A stretch of DNA of 31,908 nucleotides from IMG/VR virus record IMGVR_UViG_3300035670_000877, positions 1 through 31,908 of that record; one strand, given 5' to 3'. The notes below the pieces were generated by a model. It made no database searches. It saw only the letters and a list, made by a program, of their open reading frames with translations, and had not been told where the DNA came from. This document shows, piece by piece, positions 1-8,663 of this stretch (position 1 is its first letter; each line of letters starts with the position of its first letter). Position numbers and translations under genes: made by a program. Source of the DNA: a virus.

Positions 1-48
1 GCACGAGATTTGGCAGGTTGGTGGTCGGGATGGGGCTACCCTTGAAGC

Positions 49-591
49 ATGGCAACTCCATCGACCGGCGTCGGCCGTGGCAACAAGGCCGAGCCGCTGG
101 AACGCAAACGTGCCAGGGGCGCACGAATCCGCAACGGGTTGCAGGCGGCCCCGGTGCCGGAGGCTGCGTTGGCGGTGGTCGATCCGGCGTCGGTGCCGGT
201 AGTGCCGGAGGTGTTGGGCGAGGTTGGGGCTGCGTATTGGGAAATGTTTTGGTCTGCCGGGCGCAGGCATCTGAGCGAGTTGCACGACTCGGCGTTGATG
301 CTGAGGCTGTGTCTGAACTTGGAGAAGATCGCCGCGTTGGAAGCCTGGTTGGGCGACGATGTGGAGCGACGCTGGTACACGACGGCCAATGGTCAGGTTG
401 TGACGCATCCGGCGGTGAAGCAGGTCGATCAGTTGGATGCTCAGAATACGGCTTGGATGTCGTTGCTTGGGTTCACGCCTTCGGATCGGGCGCGGTTGGG
501 TTTGGCCGAGATAAGGGTGGCGAATGAGCTTGATGAGTTCCGCAAACGTAAGTCCAACGTGGTCGACGCCGAGGCTGTATCCGAAGTCTGA
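49..591 (+). CDS. terS: Terminase small subunit (P27-like)
   Basis: A 180-residue protein expected to recognise phage DNA at the start of packaging and hand it to the large subunit. The C-terminal half reads like P27-family small terminases: a helical stretch around residues 80-110, then a segment with VTHPAVKQVDQLD and a following FTPSDRARLGL block near residues 153-163, a common ending in this family. The basic N-terminus (residues 1-35, rich in Arg and Lys) could contact DNA. The ATG at 49 is the first good start; only a weak GAAG lies before it. The stop falls 68 bases inside the large terminase gene, so the two are coupled. Position next to the large subunit supports the call; the exact subfamily is less certain. 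Confidence 0.85.
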   Translation: MATPSTGVGRGNKAEPLERKRARGARIRNGLQAAPVPEAALAVVDPASVPVVPEVLGEVGAAYWEMFWSAGRRHLSELHDSALMLRLCLNLEKIAALEAWLGDDVERRWYTTANGQVVTHPAVKQVDQLDAQNTAWMSLLGFTPSDRARLGLAEIRVANELDEFRKRKSNVVDAEAVSEV

Positions 592-1990
592 CGGTCTGTT
601 GGTGGCTGATTTTGCCGCCACGTTTCTTCATGTGTCGAAGGGTGTGAGGGCTGGGGAGGCGTTGTCGTTGACTGCTTGGCAGCGTGATCTGTTGACCGGG
701 TTGTATGAGCGTCGCCCGGATGGGTTGTTGCGGTATCGACGGAGCCTGATTGGGTTGGCCCGTAAGAACGGGAAGTCGCTTCTGGGGTCGTTGGTGGCGT
801 TGTATGGGCTGATTGAGGGTGAGCCTGGTGCCGAGGTGTATTCGGCGGCTGGTGATCGTCAGCAGGCTCGGGTGGTGTTCAATGAGGCGAAGTGGCAGGT
901 GATTCAGTCGCCTGCGTTGAGTGGTGTGTGCAAGGTGTATCGGGACGCGATTGAGGTGCCGTCGACCGGGGCGGTGTACCGGGTGCTGTCGTCGGATGCG
1001 AAGTTGCAGCAGGGTTTGAATCCGTCGACGGTGGTGTTTGACGAGTTGCACGTTCAGGCGAACGATGATTTGTGGGATGCGTTGACGTTGGGTTCTGGTG
1101 CTAGGCGTGACCCGATGATTGTGGCGATCACCACAGCGGGTCATGACAAGGACACGATTTGTGGCCGTTTGTATGACTATGGCCGTCGGGTGGCGTCGGG
1201 TGAGGTGGATGATGAGCGGTTTGGGTTTTGGTGGTGGGAGGCACCTGAGGGTTGTGGGCTGTTTGATTGGGATGGGTGGGTGGCTGCGAACCCGAATCTG
1301 GTGGACGGCTTGTTGGATCGGGAGGACATGGACATTGCCGCCAAGCAGACGGCCGAGATGTCGTATCGCCGGTTCAGGTTGAACCAATGGACTCGGGCGC
1401 AGGATTCGTGGCTTCCTGCGGGGGCGTTGGATGCGTGTGTGAGCGACCTTGAGTTGGATGCCGAGTTGCCGGTGTTTGTTGGGGTGGACATGGCGTTGAA
1501 GCATGACTCGATTGCGGTGGTTGTGGCCCAGCCTCGGGACGATGGGCGGGTGGTGTGTCGGGCGAAGATTTGGCATCCGGATGCGGCGGCGATGGATGTG
1601 GCTGCGGTGGAGGCCCATATTCGTCAGTTGTCTCGGGATTGGCGTGTGGTCGAGGTGGCGTATGACCCGGCGTTTTTTCAGCGGTCGGCTGAGGTGTTGG
1701 CTGATGATGGTCTGCCGATGGTGGAGTTTCCGCAGTCGACAGCGCGGATGGTGCCTGCGTGTGGGACGTTGTACGAGATGATCGTGACGGGTCGGCTGGC
1801 GATCAATAATGATCCGATGTTCATTGACCAGTTGTTGTCACCGGCGCAACGGCAAACGGATTCGGGTTGGCGGTTGTCGAAGGGTAAGTCGAAGCGGAAG
1901 ATTGACGCGGCGATTGCGACGGTGATTGCGGTGGATCGTGCGACGCGACGCCAGGAGGTCGCCCCGATGCCTGGGTTCTTTGTAGTCTAG
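524..1990 (+). CDS. terL: Terminase large subunit
   Basis: The 488-residue ATPase and nuclease that drives DNA into the prohead and cuts it. The N-terminal ATPase domain has a Walker A-like loop, GLARKNGKS, at residues 77-85 and a Walker B strand ending in VVFDELH near residues 170-176, with the catalytic Glu after Asp. The C-terminal RNase H-like nuclease begins with VGVDMALKHDS around residue 320, whose Asp is the first metal ligand; later acidic positions include AYDPAFF and the DAAIA segment near the end. Length is normal for HK97-type terminases. A TAA at 512-514 closes the frame upstream, so ATG 524 (with AAGGGTGG before it) is the earliest ATG; ATG 533 is an alternative. Confidence 0.95.
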   Translation: MSLMSSANVSPTWSTPRLYPKSDGLLVADFAATFLHVSKGVRAGEALSLTAWQRDLLTGLYERRPDGLLRYRRSLIGLARKNGKSLLGSLVALYGLIEGEPGAEVYSAAGDRQQARVVFNEAKWQVIQSPALSGVCKVYRDAIEVPSTGAVYRVLSSDAKLQQGLNPSTVVFDELHVQANDDLWDALTLGSGARRDPMIVAITTAGHDKDTICGRLYDYGRRVASGEVDDERFGFWWWEAPEGCGLFDWDGWVAANPNLVDGLLDREDMDIAAKQTAEMSYRRFRLNQWTRAQDSWLPAGALDACVSDLELDAELPVFVGVDMALKHDSIAVVVAQPRDDGRVVCRAKIWHPDAAAMDVAAVEAHIRQLSRDWRVVEVAYDPAFFQRSAEVLADDGLPMVEFPQSTARMVPACGTLYEMIVTGRLAINNDPMFIDQLLSPAQRQTDSGWRLSKGKSKRKIDAAIATVIAVDRATRRQEVAPMPGFFVV

Positions 1991-1997
1991 TAACACG

Positions 1998-2144
1998 ATG
2001 ATTCTGTTTCTGGAGCTGCTCGCCGCCCTGCTGATAGCTGTTGGGATATTCTTGTTGTCAGTTCCGTTTGGCCTGATTTCGGTCGGGTTGTTTTTGTTGT
2101 TGTTTGCGTTGGCGTGGGAACGCGCCCGAGGAAAGGCTGATTGA
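1998..2144 (+). CDS. Small two-helix membrane protein
   Basis: A 48-residue protein, MILFLELLAA to RARGKAD, made almost entirely of two hydrophobic helices (about residues 3-21 and 24-40) with a turn at Pro23-Phe24 and a basic C-terminal tail. It begins 8 bases after the terminase stop and its TGA overlaps the portal ATG by one base (TGATG), which argues it is translated. Small membrane proteins in this slot between terminase and portal are seen in several HK97-like phages, but their role is not established. I infer membrane insertion only; no enzymatic motif is visible. Confidence 0.65.
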   Translation: MILFLELLAALLIAVGIFLLSVPFGLISVGLFLLLFALAWERARGKAD

Positions 2145-3487
2145 TGCTGTCACGTTTGTTGGGTGGTGGCGAGCAACGCGCAATCAGTTTCCAATCCCTG
2201 TTCGCATTGGGTGACGGCTTCAGTGTCACAACGAACTCTGGCACTGTTATCACACAAAATGATTCACTAAAGATTGAGGCGGTGTATTCGTGTGTGCGAA
2301 TCATCGCGGATTCTATTTCAACTTTGCCTGTTGACACTTTTGTGCGTGTTGATGGTCAGCGTCGCCCGTTCAGGCCACGCCCAGAATGGTTGAACTATCC
2401 GGAGTCCGGTGTGACTCGCACCGAACATTTCCAGCAGGTGTTGGTGTCGTTGTTGTTGGATGGTAATTCGTTTACACGGATTTTGCGCGATGATCGTGGG
2501 ATTGTCGGGTTGGTGGTTTTGAATCCGCAGAAGGTTGAGTGCAGTCGTGATCGTGTGACACGCCGACCGATTTTCATTTACGAGAACCGTGATGTGATCC
2601 AGTTGGAGGACATGATTCATATCACCGAGTTGCGGATGCCTGGTGAGTTGCGTGGTCGTTCACGCATCGACATGATGAAAGAGAATCTTGGTTTGGCGAA
2701 GGCGTTGGAGGAGTTCGCTGCACGATTCTTCGGGCAAGGTTCTAGTGCGTCGGGCATCATTGAGTTCCCTGGCAACTTGACCCGTGAACAAGCAAAAGAT
2801 TTGGTTGACGGGTTTGAGGAAGGTCATCGTGGTTTGCGCCGGTCGCATCGTCCAGGCATTTTGTTTGGTGGCGCGAAGTTCACGAAGACAACTGTTGACA
2901 ATGATTCTGCACAGTTCTTGGAGTCGCGCCGTTTCGCTGTTGAAGAAATCGCACGAATCTTCCGTGTGCCACCTTCCATGCTTGGTGTCACCACACCTGG
3001 CGCGATGTCGTATGCGTCTGTGGAAATGAACGGTATCCATTTCGTTCAACACACTTTGCGCCCTTACATTTCCAAGATTGAGGATGGCTACCAAAAACTT
3101 TTGAACGGTAGCGCATTCATCAAGTTCAACGTGGATGGGTTGTTGCGTGGCGACCAACAATCGCGATACCAGGCATTTAGCACCGGCATTCAAGCAGGGT
3201 TCCTGTCAATCAACGACATTCATCGCATTGAGGACATGACCCCAGTTGAGGGTGGCGATTCGTACCGTGTGCCGTTGGCGAACGTGGACATCAACGCTGC
3301 GAACTTGTCGGAGATGGATCGCAAGTCGCTGATTGCGCAACGGTTGATTCTCGCTGGTTTTGATCCTGCTGGTGTATTGGCTGCGTTGGACATGCCGAAT
3401 ATTGATCACACTGGTGTCCCATCAACACAGTTGCAACCGATCTCCACTATTGACCCAGCCAACCCACAATCCGTCTACAGGGTCTAG
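2144..3487 (+). CDS. Portal protein (HK97 family)
   Basis: A 447-residue portal subunit, expected to form the dodecameric ring through which DNA enters and leaves the capsid. The N-terminal core carries the typical block IEAVYSCVRIIADSISTLPV at about residues 44-63. The middle shows the stem and wing pattern, including MLGVTTPGAMSYASVEM around residues 284-300, matching the family's P-P-x-x-[LI]-G signature before the clip region. It continues to a C-terminal crown with a GLLRGDQQSRY segment. The frame also opens with TTG at 2141, but ATG 2144 overlaps the preceding stop and is the likelier start. Gene order (terminase, portal, protease, capsid) is that of the HK97 group. Confidence 0.94.
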   Translation: MLSRLLGGGEQRAISFQSLFALGDGFSVTTNSGTVITQNDSLKIEAVYSCVRIIADSISTLPVDTFVRVDGQRRPFRPRPEWLNYPESGVTRTEHFQQVLVSLLLDGNSFTRILRDDRGIVGLVVLNPQKVECSRDRVTRRPIFIYENRDVIQLEDMIHITELRMPGELRGRSRIDMMKENLGLAKALEEFAARFFGQGSSASGIIEFPGNLTREQAKDLVDGFEEGHRGLRRSHRPGILFGGAKFTKTTVDNDSAQFLESRRFAVEEIARIFRVPPSMLGVTTPGAMSYASVEMNGIHFVQHTLRPYISKIEDGYQKLLNGSAFIKFNVDGLLRGDQQSRYQAFSTGIQAGFLSINDIHRIEDMTPVEGGDSYRVPLANVDINAANLSEMDRKSLIAQRLILAGFDPAGVLAALDMPNIDHTGVPSTQLQPISTIDPANPQSVYRV

Positions 3488-3489
3488 TC

Positions 3490-3753
3490 ATGGCGTTTTC
3501 TGCTGCCCGTGTCGCAATCGGTACTGCCGCAACCTATATCAACGGCACCGACATTCAGCCTATGCAGTTGTGGGTTCATAACGATGACGGCACATCGGAC
3601 ATCTGGTTGGGTGGCCCTGATGTCACACAAAACAATGGTCTATTGCTAGAAAAACTTGAATCAGTTTTCTTGACAATTCTGCCTGGAAATTATCTGTACG
3701 CAGCAGCAGGCAAAGACCCTCATTTCGTTTCCTATTTGGCGCAGAGGTTTTAG
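3490..3753 (+). CDS. Small head-associated structural protein (putative)
   Basis: An 87-residue protein starting two bases after the portal stop. It has no signal peptide or membrane helix. The visible pattern is a small beta-rich domain: an N-terminal VAIGTAATYI strand pair, a WLGGPDVTQNNGLLL hairpin at about residues 37-51, a hydrophobic LTILPGNYLYAAAG stretch and a short tail. From memory, the combination of LGG.DVT..NG with a later LYA motif is frequent in small phage virion proteins, though I cannot name a verified family. Placement between portal and protease suggests a capsid accessory or decoration role; this is inference from context. Confidence 0.6.
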   Translation: MAFSAARVAIGTAATYINGTDIQPMQLWVHNDDGTSDIWLGGPDVTQNNGLLLEKLESVFLTILPGNYLYAAAGKDPHFVSYLAQRF

Positions 3754-3755
3754 TC

Positions 3756-5318
3756 ATGCCGTATTTCATCAGTGACCAAAATCCAGATTGTGCTGGTTGG
3801 GCCGTAGAGAAGGAAGACGGTGAAGTGATCGGCTGCCACACCACGAAACAAGATGCCATTGACCAGATGGTTGCTGTGTCCATCGCTGAGGACATGGAAC
3901 CTGGCGGTGAGCGCGCCATGCCGGACGAACTTGAAGAAGGTGATTTTGTTTCATGGAACTCGTCTGGTGGTCGCGCCCGAGGTCAAATTGAACACATCAT
4001 GCGCGAGGGAACATTAGGAATTCCTGACAGCGACTTCAGTATTGAAGCAACACCCGAAGATCCTGCCGCACTCATTCGCATCTTCCGTCGCGGAGACAAC
4101 GGATGGGAGGCGACCGAAGTTCTTGTCGGACACCAGTTTTCAACACTCACCAAAATCAACGACCTAGATGAAGACGATTCAGACGAAGACAACTCGCGCC
4201 AAGTCAATTTGAACCTGCCTCAATACATCAGGGCAAACGCTCGCAAAGGCTTGGACTACTACGCCCGAGGGTGGGCTGGGGATGGTTTGGTTGATCGGAC
4301 TGTGCGTGAGGCGCGTGAGATGGCTGCCGGTCGAATTAGCGAGGACAAAGTGATTCGTGCGAATGCTTGGGGTGCGCGTCACATGGTCGATTTGGATGCA
4401 CCGAAGAACAGTGACCCTGACAACGATGAGTGGCCTGGGCCTGGTGCTGTTGCATTCTATTTGTGGGGCATTGATCCGCTTGATCCTGAACCTGCGATGC
4501 GTTGGTTCGCTGAGAAGGCTGAAGCGATTGAGATGGAAGATGAGGAGCGCGCGTTCAGCACGTTCTATTTTCAACGCAAGACTGAGGAAGGGTTTGGTAC
4601 TGTTGTTGTGATGGACAATCAGGTTGAGACTCGGCGTGTCACGTTCAACGATTTTGAGTTGAGGCAAGCGCCGTCTGGTGATGGTATGTCGTTCTCTGGG
4701 TATGCGGCTGTGTTCAATTCTGATTCTGAGCCGTTGCCGTTCATTGAGCGGATTCTTCCTGGTGCGTTTTCTAAGTCGTTGCGCTCACGCAACAACATTC
4801 GCATGTACATGAATCATGATTCGTCAATGCTGTTGGCGACTACCCGTGCCAAGACGCTTCGATTGCAGGAGGATTCAAAGGGTTTGTTGGTGGATGCCGA
4901 TTTGCCGGACACCAGCGTGGGGCGCGATTTGTCGGTGTTGATGCAACGCAAGGATGTGGATTCAATGTCATTTGGGTTCACGGTTCCTGCTGGTGGCGAC
5001 CGTTGGAGCGATGATGGCATGACTCGCGAGTTAAAGCAGGTGCGGTTGTTTGAGGTGTCTGTGGTGACTGGGTTCCCTGCATACACGGCAACTTCGGCTT
5101 CGGTGCGTTCGCTGGATGCGTTAGCAACCCGTACCGGTATTGATGCAGACCAGTTGGCGGCTGCGATCACCGTGTTGGAGGCTGGTCAAAACTTGACCGC
5201 TGATCATGCTGCTCTGTTGCGTGAGACTGTCGCGAAGTTGGAACCAGCACCTCAGGCTGCGCCTTCGCATCTTGCTGTGATGCAGAAGCACCTTGACCTG
5301 CTGAAAAACGCAATTTAG
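3756..5318 (+). CDS. Multidomain prohead protease
   Basis: A 520-residue protein at the usual protease position, far longer than the roughly 200 residues of typical HK97-type (U35) proteases. The C-terminal third (about 305-440) carries the protease: FSGYAAVFN, ERILPGAF, a catalytic-His candidate in MNHD (His354) and a catalytic-Ser candidate in DSMSFGF (Ser403 or Ser405). Ahead of it are a short domain with CAGW and GCH motifs (1-50), a small beta domain resembling DUF2945/TUDOR-like folds (GDFVSWNSSGG to LTKI, 62-133), an acidic linker (136-147) and a helical domain with GLDYYARGW and GAVAFYLWG (155-260). The protease should cut the capsid delta domain. The roles of the added domains are unknown. 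Codon usage shifts near 4200, close to the linker. Confidence 0.85.
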   Translation: MPYFISDQNPDCAGWAVEKEDGEVIGCHTTKQDAIDQMVAVSIAEDMEPGGERAMPDELEEGDFVSWNSSGGRARGQIEHIMREGTLGIPDSDFSIEATPEDPAALIRIFRRGDNGWEATEVLVGHQFSTLTKINDLDEDDSDEDNSRQVNLNLPQYIRANARKGLDYYARGWAGDGLVDRTVREAREMAAGRISEDKVIRANAWGARHMVDLDAPKNSDPDNDEWPGPGAVAFYLWGIDPLDPEPAMRWFAEKAEAIEMEDEERAFSTFYFQRKTEEGFGTVVVMDNQVETRRVTFNDFELRQAPSGDGMSFSGYAAVFNSDSEPLPFIERILPGAFSKSLRSRNNIRMYMNHDSSMLLATTRAKTLRLQEDSKGLLVDADLPDTSVGRDLSVLMQRKDVDSMSFGFTVPAGGDRWSDDGMTRELKQVRLFEVSVVTGFPAYTATSASVRSLDALATRTGIDADQLAAAITVLEAGQNLTADHAALLRETVAKLEPAPQAAPSHLAVMQKHLDLLKNAI

Positions 5319-5324
5319 ACTTGA

Positions 5325-5380
5325 CGTATCCCATCGGATACGCGGAGCCGCTGCCGATGTTGCTGATCGTGGAGCCACGA
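5325..5380 (+). promoter_or_regulatory. Two small hairpins in the capsid gene leader
   Basis: The 115-base gap before the capsid gene holds two short inverted repeats. The first is CGTATCC (5325-5331) and GGATACG (5336-5342) around a CATC loop; the second is TCGTG (5367-5371) and CACGA (5376-5380) around GAGC. Both are perfect. There is no T-tract, so these are not clear terminators; they could shape or stabilise the capsid mRNA leader. TTGACG at 5321 resembles a -35 element, but no -10 lies at the right distance. Confidence 0.45.
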
Positions 5381-5433
5381 CAGTCCTACCCCTGCGTGTA
5401 CCAATCCACATCTACAACAAAGGAAACACAAAC

Positions 5434-6624
5434 ATGAGTGAATACATCAACCGTCAGGTTGAGATTCGCAACCGTGCGTGGGAGGAAGCCAAGTCAATCT
5501 TGGATTCTGCCGCTGCCGAAAAGCGTGATCTCACCGCTGAGGAAACCCAGACTTACGAGCGCATCAGCAAGGAACTTGATGAGCGCGCCCAGGTTATCGC
5601 CAAGCTCCGTGAGGATGAGGCTCGTGAACTGCGTCTTGACGCTGCTGTGCGTGAAATCGCTGATCAGGCTCGTCCTGTTGCCGGTGCGCCAGTTGCTGAT
5701 GACATTGCCAACGTTCGTGCATTGATCACGGGTGAGCGTCGTTCGTTCACCTTTGAGAAGCGCGATGTTGTCAAGACCTCGCAGGGCGCTCCTGTTCCCA
5801 CCTCGTTCTACGATCAGGTCATTGAGCAGGCTCGTCTTGTCGGCCCGATGCTGACCACCTCCACCGTGTTGAACACGGCTGGTGGCGAGAACCTTCAGAT
5901 TCCGTCGCAGGCTGCATGGTCGACCGCTGCAATTGTCGGTGAAGGAACCGCAATTGACGAGTCCGATCCGGTGTTCAACTCGTTCATCACCCTCGGTGCC
6001 TACAAGTACTCGTTCCTCGTCCAAGTGTCGACGGAACTGCTTGAGGACTCGGGTGTTGATCTGCTCGGCTTCCTCGCCAACCAGGTCGGAAACGAACTCG
6101 GCTTCCGCGTCAACTCTGGCCTCACGGTCGGTTCTGGCACGGGTGCGCCGAAGGGCGTTGCCGCTGCTGCTGGCTCGGGCATCTTGGGTGGCACGGGTGT
6201 CTCCGGTGCGTTCACCGCTGACAACCTCATCGACCTGTACTACAGCCTCAACGGTGCAGCCCGTCTGCTCCCTGGCGTAGGCTGGATGATGAACGGTGCC
6301 TCAATCGGCAAGGTGCGCAAGTTGAAGGACAACGGTGGAGCATACGTGTTCCAGCCTGCCCTCTCGGCTGACGCTCCTGACACGCTGTTGGGCAAGCCCA
6401 TCTTTGAGAACCCAGCAATGGTCGACACGGCTGTTGGTGCCAAGTCGGTACTCGTCGGTCACTTGCCGTCGTACTTCGTTCGCACGGTTGGCGGCATTCG
6501 CCTTGACCGCTCGGATGATTACGCATTCAACGCAGGTCTTGTGACTTTTAGGGCCACATTTAGGGTCGACGGGAATCTGCCCCAACCGAGCCACATCAAA
6601 TATTTCATTGGTGGCACGGCCTAA
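5434..6624 (+). CDS. Major capsid protein (HK97 fold)
   Basis: The 396-residue shell protein. Residues 1 to about 85 are charged and helical (EARELRLDAAVREIADQARP and similar), the expected delta or scaffolding domain removed by the upstream protease. The mature domain follows, with the family's PTSFYDQVIEQAR opening near residue 126, an E-loop-like stretch, STELLEDSGVDLLGFL around residues 200-215, and GSGTGAPKGVAAAA near 235-248, a hallmark of HK97-type capsids. The C-terminus ends with beta strands, as usual. No separate scaffold gene is present, which fits a fused delta domain. AAAGGAAAC stands before the ATG. Confidence 0.96.
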   Translation: MSEYINRQVEIRNRAWEEAKSILDSAAAEKRDLTAEETQTYERISKELDERAQVIAKLREDEARELRLDAAVREIADQARPVAGAPVADDIANVRALITGERRSFTFEKRDVVKTSQGAPVPTSFYDQVIEQARLVGPMLTTSTVLNTAGGENLQIPSQAAWSTAAIVGEGTAIDESDPVFNSFITLGAYKYSFLVQVSTELLEDSGVDLLGFLANQVGNELGFRVNSGLTVGSGTGAPKGVAAAAGSGILGGTGVSGAFTADNLIDLYYSLNGAARLLPGVGWMMNGASIGKVRKLKDNGGAYVFQPALSADAPDTLLGKPIFENPAMVDTAVGAKSVLVGHLPSYFVRTVGGIRLDRSDDYAFNAGLVTFRATFRVDGNLPQPSHIKYFIGGTA

Positions 6625-6648
6625 GTAATCCCAAAACTCCTATGATCT

Positions 6649-6683
6649 GAGGGCTGGCCGAACACGCAGGGCGGCCAGCCCTC
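6649..6683 (+). terminator. Strong hairpin after the capsid gene
   Basis: A perfect 11-bp inverted repeat, GAGGGCTGGCC (6649-6659) and GGCCAGCCCTC (6673-6683), with a 13-base loop, 24 bases after the capsid stop. No T-run follows, so it is not a classical intrinsic terminator. It may be a partial terminator or an RNA 3'-end stabiliser that lets capsid mRNA exceed the downstream glycosyltransferase mRNA. Confidence 0.55.
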
Positions 6684-6717
6684 AACCATCATCCTGCGTC
6701 CTGCGAAGGAGGAAACG

Positions 6718-8013
6718 ATGGGGAATGCTCGTCGTAATAAGAAACACACCAATCGACCTGCCAGACCTGGAAGCGGAATACCTGTTGAGTCTGGGCGTGG
6801 CGCACTTGCCCGAGGTAGCAGACTTACCAACCCCGACGCGCTTCGCGTCCTCTGGTACAGCAACGCCCCCTTCACGAATACGGGCTACGGGCAGCAAACC
6901 GCGCAAATCATCCCGAGGCTCCTCCAAGACCAACACCAAGTAGCCATTCACGCCATGTATGGCTTGGAGGGTTCAACCTCCATGTGGAACGGGGTGAAAC
7001 TGTATCCGCGAGGGCTAGCCCCCTACAGCGACGACATCATGGTTGCGCACTGGATGGATTGGGCGAACGGCAACCGTGACCTGCCACCAATCTTGATGAC
7101 TCTGTTTGATGTGTGGGTGTTCAAATCTGCGACTTTTGATCAGGTCAAAAATATTGCGTCGTGGGTGCCGATTGATCACGCACCTACGCCACCGGATGTG
7201 TTGGCTTGGTTGGCTCGGAAGAATGTGATGCCGATTGCGATGAGCCAGTTTGGGAGTCGCATGTTGGAGAAGGCTGGCATTGAGCATCATTACGCACCGC
7301 ACGGTATTGAGTCCACGTTCAAACCGACGACGCATTACAGCAACGGCAGAGTTCAGGCAACAGGTCGTGAGCTCATGGGGATTGACGAAGACAAGTTCGT
7401 TGTGATGATGAACGCAGCAAACAAGGGTGTGAACCCGTCGCGGAAATCCTTTGCAGAAAACCTGTTAGCGTTCGGCATCTTCGCCCAGACCCATCCGGAT
7501 GCGGTGCTGTATTTGCACACTGAGGCGAACGGGTCGATGGGTGGGATTAGTTTGTTGCATCTGGCTGAGGCTTGTGGGATTCGACCGGAGCAGTTGAAGA
7601 TTGTTGACCAGTACGCCTACCGTGCAGGTTTTCCACAGGAGGCGTTGGCTGCCATGTACACGGCTTCCGATGTGCTGCTGTCCTGCTCAATGGGTGAGGG
7701 CTTCGGGTTGGCAGTCATTGAGGCGCAGGCTTGCGGCACTAGGGTCATCGTTTCGGATTTCACTGCCCAGCCGGAGTTGGTTGGGTCGGGGTGGACTGTG
7801 GAGGTTCAGCCGTTTTGGGATGCGGCTCAACGGTCATGGTTTTGTACCCCTCATGTTCCGTCCATCGTGGATGCCCTGAAACGTGCCTACGAGGCTCCTA
7901 GAGGCGTGGATGAGGTCGCTGTGGGGTTTGCTAGCCAATATCAGGCCGACACGGTTTATACGGCCTCCTGGAGGCCAATCATGGCAAGTCTGGCGGAATG
8001 GTGTCGCCAGTAG
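6718..8013 (+). CDS. Glycosyltransferase, GT-B fold (GT4-like)
   Basis: A 431-residue protein and first of four consecutive sugar-transferase genes. The N-terminal Rossmann half starts near residue 42 with VLWYSNAPFTNTGYG, typical of GT4 enzymes. The C-terminal half carries GEGFGLAVIE around residues 326-335, where Glu327 and Glu335 form the EX7E retaining-glycosyltransferase motif that binds the nucleotide sugar. No signal peptide or membrane segment is seen, so it should act in the cytoplasm. AAGGAGG at 6706-6712 sets ATG 6718. The first ~30 residues are basic and probably a tail outside the fold. Likely substrate is a phage virion protein or a host surface precursor; the sugar cannot be predicted. 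Confidence 0.87.
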   Translation: MGNARRNKKHTNRPARPGSGIPVESGRGALARGSRLTNPDALRVLWYSNAPFTNTGYGQQTAQIIPRLLQDQHQVAIHAMYGLEGSTSMWNGVKLYPRGLAPYSDDIMVAHWMDWANGNRDLPPILMTLFDVWVFKSATFDQVKNIASWVPIDHAPTPPDVLAWLARKNVMPIAMSQFGSRMLEKAGIEHHYAPHGIESTFKPTTHYSNGRVQATGRELMGIDEDKFVVMMNAANKGVNPSRKSFAENLLAFGIFAQTHPDAVLYLHTEANGSMGGISLLHLAEACGIRPEQLKIVDQYAYRAGFPQEALAAMYTASDVLLSCSMGEGFGLAVIEAQACGTRVIVSDFTAQPELVGSGWTVEVQPFWDAAQRSWFCTPHVPSIVDALKRAYEAPRGVDEVAVGFASQYQADTVYTASWRPIMASLAEWCRQ

Positions 8014-8663
8014 TCCCAGCCATCATTGTGCCGGTGCTGAATCGGTATGACCTGCTGAAACGCGCAGTCTGGTCAATCGACTATCCGACCGAGACGCTGA
8101 TACTTGTGGACAACGGCAACAGGTCAGGAACCTACCCCTGGCACAGCAAACCAGTCAGCGTGTACGAACAATTTGTTTGGCACATGCCCACCAACCTCGG
8201 TGTTGGCCCATCGTGGAACCTGGGCATCAAATCCACCCCACACGCTGACGGCTGGATCATTCTGAACTCGGATGCCTGGTTTCTGCCTGGACAGCTTGAA
8301 CGGTTCTGGGCTGACTGTCGACCAGACAACATCGTGAAAACCAGTTCGCATTGGTCGTGTGTGTGGATTGGCTCAGAGGTTGTCGCCAAGATTGGGTTGT
8401 TTTCTGAGTGTTATGTGCCAGCGTATTTTGAGGACAACGATTTTGAGGGTCGGGCTGTGGCGGCTGGGTTTCGGCTTGTGTCATCGGATGCGCAGATTGG
8501 TCACGACAATTCTTCAACGATTGGGTCTGACCCCAAACTGGCTGCGAGGAACTCGTACAGTTTTGATGACAACAGGCGGCTTCATTTTCAGCGTTGGTCT
8601 GAAGGTGTGCCATCTGCCGGTGCTTGGGATTTGACCAGGCGGAGAGACTTGGGGTGGGAATGA
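7998..8663 (+). CDS. Glycosyltransferase, GT-A fold (GT2-like)
   Basis: A 221-residue protein overlapping the previous gene by 16 bases. It opens with the GT2 pattern PAIIVPVLNRYDLLKRAV (7-24), followed by LILVDNG (34-40) for nucleotide binding. A DXD-like position lies at LNSDAW (89-94), and YFEDNDF (143-149) is the acidic region that supplies the catalytic base in related rhamnosyl- and glucosyltransferases. It is shorter than many GT2 enzymes but covers the whole catalytic core. No membrane segment is visible. Its TGA overlaps the next ATG (ATGA), so the products are probably made in fixed ratio and may act in sequence to build one glycan. Confidence 0.85.
   Translation: MVSPVVPAIIVPVLNRYDLLKRAVWSIDYPTETLILVDNGNRSGTYPWHSKPVSVYEQFVWHMPTNLGVGPSWNLGIKSTPHADGWIILNSDAWFLPGQLERFWADCRPDNIVKTSSHWSCVWIGSEVVAKIGLFSECYVPAYFEDNDFEGRAVAAGFRLVSSDAQIGHDNSSTIGSDPKLAARNSYSFDDNRRLHFQRWSEGVPSAGAWDLTRRRDLGWE

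Noticed and set aside
473-1618. 381-codon open frame on the minus strand across the large terminase gene
   Set aside because: It is Arg/His/Pro rich, has no family pattern and lies opposite a certain terminase; it is a shadow of the G-rich coding strand.
5321-5350. TTGACG before the capsid gene as a promoter
   Set aside because: No -10-like hexamer lies 15-19 bases downstream; GC-rich hairpin sequence occupies that place.
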